Assembly: GCA_963708775.1 (NCBI GenBank)
Contig: CAVPTI010000002.1
Location: forward strand, 248,001 to 312,000
From: JAGVSR01 sp963708775
GTDB lineage: Bacteria; Pseudomonadota; Alphaproteobacteria; Rhizobiales; Hyphomicrobiaceae
Reading direction: 5' to 3'
DNA: 64,000 bases
Positions 58,824 to 64,000 of this stretch are shown here, in pieces. The translations under genes and the position numbers were made by a program. The notes below the pieces were generated by a model, which saw only the letters and a program-made list of their open reading frames with translations, searched no databases and had not been told where the DNA came from. Positions within the stretch are counted from its first letter, which is position 1; every line of letters starts with the position of its first letter.

Positions 58824-59366
58824 ATGTCTGGGCGACTTTTGATCGTGTTGAGCGCGCTTGCTTTGGGCGGCTGCTCCAGTTCGTCGGGGGTTTCGACCGG
58901 TGCCTTGTTAGGGGAGGGTCAGGCGAGCGCGACTTCGGCCGTCCCGTCGGCAGCTCCAACCGGTGACCCGACCTCGCGGGCATTCCAAGTCGGCTCAACG
59001 GCGGCGCGCGCCGTGAAGTGCGGCTATAACTTCGATCCCGTCAAACTGCGCACCAACTTCCTCGCCAACGAAGCAGCGACCGTTGCGCCGACGGACATTC
59101 CGCGGATCGAAAAGGTCTACGACACGGCCTACAACGGGGTCGCGAAGGCCGTGGCCGGGCAAGCCAATTACTGCTCGCCGGAGAAGACGGCCGATATCAA
59201 GACGAACCTCACCCGCCATCTTGCCGGCGATTACACGCCGGTCGTGGCCAAGAAGCAGGCGGAAGAGCCGGGCTGGTTCTCGAACTGGGGTGGTGCTCAG
59301 GACGCAGGGCCTAAGTTCGGCTCCGGGGACTGGTGGGAGAAGCAGACCGACGCTCTCGGCGGCTAA
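58824..59366 (+). CDS. Putative lipoprotein
   Basis: A 180-residue protein with a lipoprotein-like start (LLIVLSALALGGCSSSSG, Cys at residue 17) and a Ser/Ala/Pro-rich spacer. The folded part has two Cys (VKCGYNFDPVKLRTNFL and ANYCSPEKTADI) and ends in a Trp-rich GWFSNWGGAQ ... GDWWEKQ segment. No known family is recognised. It has its own terminator and stands 101 bases after the VWA gene. Confidence 0.82.
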   Translation: MSGRLLIVLSALALGGCSSSSGVSTGALLGEGQASATSAVPSAAPTGDPTSRAFQVGSTAARAVKCGYNFDPVKLRTNFLANEAATVAPTDIPRIEKVYDTAYNGVAKAVAGQANYCSPEKTADIKTNLTRHLAGDYTPVVAKKQAEEPGWFSNWGGAQDAGPKFGSGDWWEKQTDALGG

Positions 59367-59410
59367 TCGGCCGGTCACAGGCTTAACCTTTCGTTTGCTG
59401 AACTCTTCAG

Positions 59411-59440
59411 CGGCGGCACCACAAGAGTGCCGCCGTTTAC
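59411..59440 (+). terminator. Terminator of the lipoprotein gene
   Basis: A nine-base perfect stem cggcggcac / gtgccgccg followed by tttacgttg, 44 bases after the stop. Confidence 0.8.
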
Positions 59441-59504
59441 GTTGTGGCATCGCCCTTGCTGCGGAGCTCGCATTCACCGGCCACCGCAACCAAGGCATGT
59501 GCCC

Positions 59505-60800
59505 ATGACCGCTCTGTCGCTCATCCCGCCGTCCACGTTTGGAACGGCTTGCGTTGCCCGGGCGACCCAGGTTGTACCGGCGCGGTACAGGGATGCATTA
59601 ACGGCCGGAGCGGCTGATGATGTCGCTTCGGCTCTGTCACTCGAATTTATCGACACCCGCACGGCCTTCAACGCTTTGGAGATGGAGTGGACGGACCTGT
59701 TCCGACGTTCGGGCCGTTCCGAGCAGCTCTTCCAGTCGTTCGGATGGCTTTGGCACTGGTGTCGTCACTTCCTTTCGCCAGACGACCGCAAGCAATCGCT
59801 CGCCATCGTGGCCGGGCGCCGCAACGGCATCCTCGTTCTTGTTTGCCCCTTCGTCGTCACGACCAGTAACGGCGTCTCGGCGCTGACGTTCATGGGTGAC
59901 CCTGTCAGCCAATACGGCGACGTCCTGATCGAGGCCGGAGCCGACGCACAATCCGATCTGAAGGCTGCGGTCGATTTTGTGCTGGCCATGACACGGGTCG
60001 ATGTTCTGCATCTGCGCAAGGTGCGCTCGGATGCAGCGCTGGCTCCTCTCCTGCAGGAGCGCGGCGCGCTTGTGACCGAAACGCAGCAAGCCCCGCATCT
60101 CAACTTTGACGGTCCACGGGACTACTCCGTTTTCGAGCATCGCTATCCGAAGTCGGCGCGTAAAAACCGGAAGCGTCAGATGCGGCGCCTGCAGGAGACC
60201 GGCGCAACATCATTTGCTCGCCTGGCCGCAGGACCGGAAGCCTCCAATGTGGCGGGTCGTGCGGTTCACTTGAAGCGCGGCTGGCTGCGCGATCGGGGTC
60301 TTGTTTCCGCGGCAATTACCGATACGCGGACGGAAGCATTTTTCCGCGATTGCGTCTCCGGGAACGGTCCCGAGACAGGCGTTGAGATCGGCGTCGTTCG
60401 CTCCAACGGCGATCTGGCGGCGATCGAGATCGCCATTCATTGCAAGGACCGCGTGGCGGTGCACCTCATCGCCTATGATGCGCAGTTCGAGAAGACAGGG
60501 GCTGGATCGCTCCTCATGGAAAACAGCATCCGCCGGGCGTGTAAGTCCGGCATGGCGACGTTCGATCTCCTCGCTCCGGGGGCGGCCTATAAATTGGAGT
60601 GGGCCGATCGTGTGGTGGACGTCAGCGACTATGCGCTGGCGCTGAATTTCAAAGGCAAGGTTTACACGTCGGCATATCTGGCGCGTTTGAGGCCGGCGGC
60701 GAAGGTCTTGCACGAGCACCTGCCGATGGCCGTGCGCCGTCATCTGGCAACGCTGGCCGGCGCAGTGCTTCTGATCAGCGATCGTGCGGGTGTTACTTGA
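59505..60800 (+). CDS. GNAT-fold (BioF2/CelD-like) acyltransferase
   Basis: A 431-residue protein of the Acetyltransf_6 (FemAB-like, CelD/BcsL) group, linked in other bacteria to surface polysaccharide or peptide decoration. The N-terminal half has LFQSFGWLWHWCRHFL; the second half has YPKSARKNRKRQMRRLQETG and GDLAAIEIAIHCKDRVAVHLIAYDAQFEKTGAGSLLMENSIRRA, typical of the family. No signal peptide is present. Its stop overlaps the convergent reductase by eight bases. Confidence 0.88.
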   Translation: MTALSLIPPSTFGTACVARATQVVPARYRDALTAGAADDVASALSLEFIDTRTAFNALEMEWTDLFRRSGRSEQLFQSFGWLWHWCRHFLSPDDRKQSLAIVAGRRNGILVLVCPFVVTTSNGVSALTFMGDPVSQYGDVLIEAGADAQSDLKAAVDFVLAMTRVDVLHLRKVRSDAALAPLLQERGALVTETQQAPHLNFDGPRDYSVFEHRYPKSARKNRKRQMRRLQETGATSFARLAAGPEASNVAGRAVHLKRGWLRDRGLVSAAITDTRTEAFFRDCVSGNGPETGVEIGVVRSNGDLAAIEIAIHCKDRVAVHLIAYDAQFEKTGAGSLLMENSIRRACKSGMATFDLLAPGAAYKLEWADRVVDVSDYALALNFKGKVYTSAYLARLRPAAKVLHEHLPMAVRRHLATLAGAVLLISDRAGVT

Positions 60801-61842
60801 CGCCCAGCTTCTTCTGCAGGCTCGACGATGACGTCGTGTACTGGAACACGACCTTCTTATCGGGATAGACGATCTTCTGCGCCGCCTGCGCCATCAGAGC
60901 GGCCTCGTGGAAGCCCGATAGAATGAGCTTCAGCTTGCCCGGGTAGGTGTTGATGTCGCCGATGGCGAAAATGCCCGCTTCACTCGTTGCGAACTTTTCG
61001 GTGTCCACCGGGACGAGGTTCTCGTGCAGATTGAGGCCCCAATCGGCGATGGGCCCAAGCTTCATCGTGAGGCCGAAGAACGGAAGCATCGCGTCGACGG
61101 AGATCATCTCCTCGCCGGCCGCTGTCTTCACTGTCGCACCGGTCAGGATTCCGGAATCACCGTGCAGGGTCGTCACCTGACCGATCATCAAGCGGACTTT
61201 ACCCTCACCCACGAGACGGCGCATTTCGTTGACGGAGTGGGGCGCGCCACGGAATTCATCACGACGATGCAGGAGGGTGAGGCTGCGGGCGACGGGCTGC
61301 AAATTCAGCGTCCAGTCGAGGGCGCTGTCGCCGCCACCTACGATCAGAACATCCTTGTCGCGGAAATCGTCCATGCGTCGCACGGAATAGAAGACCGACG
61401 TGCCTTCGTAGGCCTCGATGCCGTCGAGTGGGGGACGCTTGGGCGTGAACGATCCTCCGCCGGCCGCGATCACGACGATCTTGGTGAGGAAGAGTTTGCC
61501 GGCATCGGTTGTGAGAAGGAAACGACCGTCGCCCTGGCGCACAAGAGCATCTATGCGTTCGCCGAAGTGGAAGACAGGGTTGAATGGCTTGATTTGCTCC
61601 AGGAGGCGGTCGGTCAATTCCTGCCCGGTGACAATAGGCAAGGCCGGCACATCGTAGATCGGTTTCTCGGGGTAGAGTTCCGAGCATTGGCCGCCCGGTT
61701 TGCCGAGGATGTCCACGACGTGGCACTTGAGATCCACCAGTCCGAGTTCGAACACGGCGAAGAGGCCGCAAGGTCCCGCACCGATGATGACGACATCGGT
61801 CTCGATGGGGCCAGAGCCTTCGGGACGTTCCATGGCGGTCAT
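60793..61842 (-). CDS. TrxB-like ferredoxin/flavodoxin-NADP+ reductase
   Basis: A 349-residue FAD/NAD(P) protein of the thioredoxin-reductase-like ferredoxin reductase type (YumC-like). It has the FAD motif VVIIGAGPCGLFAVFELGL at 17-35, GKPGGQCSELYPEKPIYDVPA, the NADPH motif VLIVGGGDSALDW and the C-terminal IFAIGDINTYPGKLKLILSGFHEAALM. It lacks the CxxC redox pair of thioredoxin reductase, which supports the ferredoxin-reductase role. A [2Fe-2S] ferredoxin gene lies 43 bases upstream on the same strand, a likely partner. Confidence 0.93.
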   Translation of the reverse strand: MTAMERPEGSGPIETDVVIIGAGPCGLFAVFELGLVDLKCHVVDILGKPGGQCSELYPEKPIYDVPALPIVTGQELTDRLLEQIKPFNPVFHFGERIDALVRQGDGRFLLTTDAGKLFLTKIVVIAAGGGSFTPKRPPLDGIEAYEGTSVFYSVRRMDDFRDKDVLIVGGGDSALDWTLNLQPVARSLTLLHRRDEFRGAPHSVNEMRRLVGEGKVRLMIGQVTTLHGDSGILTGATVKTAAGEEMISVDAMLPFFGLTMKLGPIADWGLNLHENLVPVDTEKFATSEAGIFAIGDINTYPGKLKLILSGFHEAALMAQAAQKIVYPDKKVVFQYTTSSSSLQKKLGVK

Positions 61843-61885
61843 TGGCGGCTGTTATCCTTCACCTACGCGCGCGTTTAGGGCCGCG

Positions 61886-62206
61886 TCAGAACTGCTTTGC
61901 TGGCACTCGCAGCACGAGGCCGTCGAGCGCGGATGTTACCTTGATCTGGCAGCAGAGGCGGCTCTCCTCGCGGACATCGAACGCGAAATCGAGCATGTCT
62001 TCTTCCATATCAGCCGGCGCGCCCGTTTTCTCCCGCCAGGCCGGATCAACGTACACGTGACACGTGGCGCACGCGCAGGCGCCGCCGCACTCGGCTTCGA
62101 TGCCAGGTACGTCCGCCATCTTAGCGGCTTCCATGACAGTGAGCCCCTCTTCCGCGGTCACGGTCTGGGCCGTACCGTCGGGCTGGATGAACGTGATCTT
62201 GACCAT
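61886..62206 (-). CDS. [2Fe-2S] ferredoxin, adrenodoxin type
   Basis: A 106-residue vertebrate-type/ISC-type ferredoxin. The cluster motif is CGGACACATC (C-x5-C-x2-C) with the fourth Cys in LCCQIK. The start MVKITFIQPDG is chosen by comparison with the family and by AGAGGCGAG upstream; a longer frame begins at 62272. It precedes the reductase in one operon and probably receives electrons from it to serve hydroxylases or Fe-S assembly. Confidence 0.95.
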   Translation of the reverse strand: MVKITFIQPDGTAQTVTAEEGLTVMEAAKMADVPGIEAECGGACACATCHVYVDPAWREKTGAPADMEEDMLDFAFDVREESRLCCQIKVTSALDGLVLRVPAKQF

Positions 62207-62404
62207 CTCGCCTCTGATGAAATGCAGGTGGGCTTTCCATGGGTCCCCCAGGGGTCGCCCAAAGGTCACCATGAAACGCTTTTCGCGTGCGACCCGTTCA
62301 GGATCGCCGCATGGCCTTAGACGCCGCCCGATTTGAATTCAAGGCCGTTCGGCAGCGCACCAGCTGTGGTTTCATCGTCGCGTCGGCTTTAGAGCGCCAT
62401 GGTG

Positions 62405-62737
62405 TCAGGTGAGGCCCCGGATGTAGGCAATCGCGCTTGTTGCCGCCATTTCGCAGGCGGCTACCGCTTCCCCCTTGCCGGTGGGATCGTACACGACCCC
62501 TGCGCTTTTCTCCGCGGCGACTGCCGCGGCGGCGACCCGCCAGGCTCCCACGGCACGAGCCGACCCCTTCAGAGTGTGGGCAGCCATTTTCCATTCCGTC
62601 TCGGTGCGTGCGGCGCGCAAGGACCCTAGCGTTTTCGGCAGCTCGCCGGCGAACAGGCCCAGAACCTCAAGTTCGAGTTGCTGATCCCCCATAGTGTAAC
62701 GGCGCAAGTGATCATGGTCGATCGCACACGGCGACAC
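62405..62737 (-). CDS. Hpt-domain phosphotransfer protein
   Basis: A 110-residue histidine phosphotransfer protein. The phospho-His is in AAHTLKGSARAVGA (His54), within a four-helix domain that starts LELEVLGLFAGELPKTLGSL. It lacks kinase or receiver domains, so it is a free Hpt that could link a hybrid kinase to a receiver. The start is 62737; an ATG at codon 16 is an alternative. No partner is adjacent. Confidence 0.88.
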   Translation of the reverse strand: MSPCAIDHDHLRRYTMGDQQLELEVLGLFAGELPKTLGSLRAARTETEWKMAAHTLKGSARAVGAWRVAAAAVAAEKSAGVVYDPTGKGEAVAACEMAATSAIAYIRGLT

Positions 62738-63096
62738 GCGGTCGGATTTGCCCGCCTGTCACGTCACCGTTTAGCACTTCACCGTTGTCGAACATGACCC
62801 GCTGCTCCGTTACCTCCACCTGGAGGTCAACGCCTTCAAGATGACACGGGGTCTGTAAACAGATGTAAAGACTTACGGCCAATTGCTCCAACGGTGAACA
62901 AACATTGTTCCGCCGTCACAAGCCGGTACGGATCGTCTTTGCCGCCTCTAAATAGCGCTCTTTCCCGGGATACTGCGGTGCGGAGCGTCGAATTGATCAG
63001 TGAGTACCGGCAATTGGGATTTGAGGGCGCACATCGAATTGGGCTATCTGTGCAGTAGGGGAAGCGCCGGGCGGGCGCTCGGGGACCAACGATACG
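62738..63096. other. Intergenic region between divergent Hpt and coiled-coil genes
   Basis: 359 bases without a gene. It contains a 7-2-7 palindrome, acctccacctggaggt (62812-62827), that could be an operator, and an AT-richer stretch around 62860-62920. Confidence 0.5.
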
Positions 63097-64000
63097 ATGG
63101 CGCAGGATAATCCAGCATCGCGAGTGCCGCCGGGCATGCCGCTTCCACCTCCGTTGACGCCAGATGATTCCGGCTCCTCAGACCCTGGTCCGTCACTTTC
63201 CGTCGGCGCCCTATCATCCTTGCCCCCGCCGCTGCCCAAAGCCGAGAGCAAGACCCGCAAGTCGAAAGCCGCATTGCCCTCTCCCGCCTTACCGCCTCCG
63301 TCTTCGGCACCGACGAACGATGGTGACGCTGAACCGTCGCCCCGCCGCGCCGCCCGCCGCCGTCCGGCCGGACCTTCGCGTGGTCAGGTCGCAGCGAACG
63401 ACGACGTGCCCTCGATCGGCGGTTTGATCTACGCGCTCGACCAGAAGCCCGACAACGCGCCGTTCCGCTATGCGATGATTGCAAGCGGCGTGTGGACCGC
63501 GATCACCGCCGCATTCGGTTGGATGGTGTTTTCCGCCAAGGCCGGCGAGGGCCTCGGTCTCGGCGCCATTCTTGCTGATCCGGCGACGTTCCTGTTCCTT
63601 GCGGCGCTCGTCGTTCCGATTGCCGTGATGTGGTTCCTGGCGCTGCTCGCTTGGCGGGCGGAAGAGTTGCGCTTGCGCTCCTCCACCATGACCGAGGTCG
63701 CGATCCGGCTCGCCGAGCCCGATCGCATGGCCGAACAGTCGATCGCTTCCCTGGGTCAAGCCGTGCGGCGGCAGGTTTCGTTCATGAACGATGCCGTGTC
63801 GCGCGCACTGGGGCGTGCGGGCGAACTCGAAGCGCTGGTGCACAACGAAGTCGCCGCCCTCGAGCGCTCGTACGAAGAGAACGAACGCAAGATCCGCGGG
63901 CTCATTCAGGAACTATCGGGAGAGCGCGGCGCGCTGCTCGGTACTTCTGAGCGCGTCACCGATACGCTGCGGTCGCTCGGTACTGAAATTCCGCAACTCA
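63097..64000 (+). CDS. Large coiled-coil membrane protein, N-terminal part
   Basis: The first 301 residues of a protein cut by the window edge. Residues 1-105 are Pro/Ser/Ala/Arg-rich and disordered; a conserved-looking segment IGGLIYALDQKPDNAPFRYAMIASGVW (about 111-137) leads into two membrane helices (about 127-147 and 160-187); the rest is heptad-rich helix (MTEVAIRLAEPDRMAEQSI, LEALVHNEVAALERSYEENE). This architecture matches large polar or kinesin-like coiled-coil proteins of Hyphomicrobiales, from memory. It is cut at 64000 and its function is not known. Confidence 0.8.
   Translation, partial: MAQDNPASRVPPGMPLPPPLTPDDSGSSDPGPSLSVGALSSLPPPLPKAESKTRKSKAALPSPALPPPSSAPTNDGDAEPSPRRAARRRPAGPSRGQVAANDDVPSIGGLIYALDQKPDNAPFRYAMIASGVWTAITAAFGWMVFSAKAGEGLGLGAILADPATFLFLAALVVPIAVMWFLALLAWRAEELRLRSSTMTEVAIRLAEPDRMAEQSIASLGQAVRRQVSFMNDAVSRALGRAGELEALVHNEVAALERSYEENERKIRGLIQELSGERGALLGTSERVTDTLRSLGTEIPQL

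Overview
The window is a GC-rich chromosomal segment of an alphaproteobacterium, most likely Hyphomicrobiales (Rhizobiales) and possibly near Hyphomicrobium. The evidence is a complete PhyR-NepR-EcfG general stress locus (an alphaproteobacterial system), porins of the rhizobial type, an IalB-family protein, a CoA-ester lyase of the malyl-CoA lyase family, and a yqeY-dnaG-rpoD block. This placement is inferred from gene content, not from a search.

Region 1 (about 1-13.8 kb) is a general stress response island. phyR and the nepR-ecfG pair are divergent. Around them lie otsA-otsB (trehalose), a bacterial Ku, a YciF/DUF892 ferritin-like protein, a PRC-barrel protein, a Cu/Zn superoxide dismutase, a PLP-fold-like protein of unknown role, a short-chain dehydrogenase, and many small secreted or membrane proteins. 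I found twelve matches to the EcfG promoter pattern GGAAC-N16/17-NGTT, each just upstream of a gene start; several form divergent pairs. A striking member is a 312-residue Gly/Gln/Ser/Tyr-rich low-complexity protein directly upstream of ku.

Region 2 (14-26 kb) is mixed housekeeping and envelope: a frameshifted porin, a UbiH-type flavin hydroxylase, an LpxL-type acyltransferase, a GH3 glycosidase, a CoA-ester lyase overlapping an HspQ-like gene, an IalB protein, a peptide-binding protein and an acyl-CoA synthetase. Region 3 (26-43 kb) holds sdhE-mfd divergent from recG, a DUF502 membrane protein, two SPOR-domain proteins, glmS-glmU, an ELM1-family protein, an Lrp/AsnC regulator, an MFS transporter and greA. 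Region 4 (43-55.5 kb) has carB and carA separated by three secreted-protein genes, then yqeY-dnaG-rpoD. Region 5 (55.5-64 kb) has a second broken porin, a CoxE-like VWA protein, a lipoprotein, a GNAT-fold protein, a ferredoxin reductase next to a [2Fe-2S] ferredoxin, an Hpt protein, and the start of a large coiled-coil membrane protein that runs off the window.

Sequence quality matters here. Eight otherwise ordinary genes, including essential dnaG, carry one- or two-base frameshifts, and both porins carry several each. Long genes such as mfd, carB, recG and rpoD are intact. The simplest reading is residual sequencing or assembly indels, so broken genes should not be taken as true pseudogenes without reads. 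No tRNA, rRNA, CRISPR array, transposase or prophage was found.
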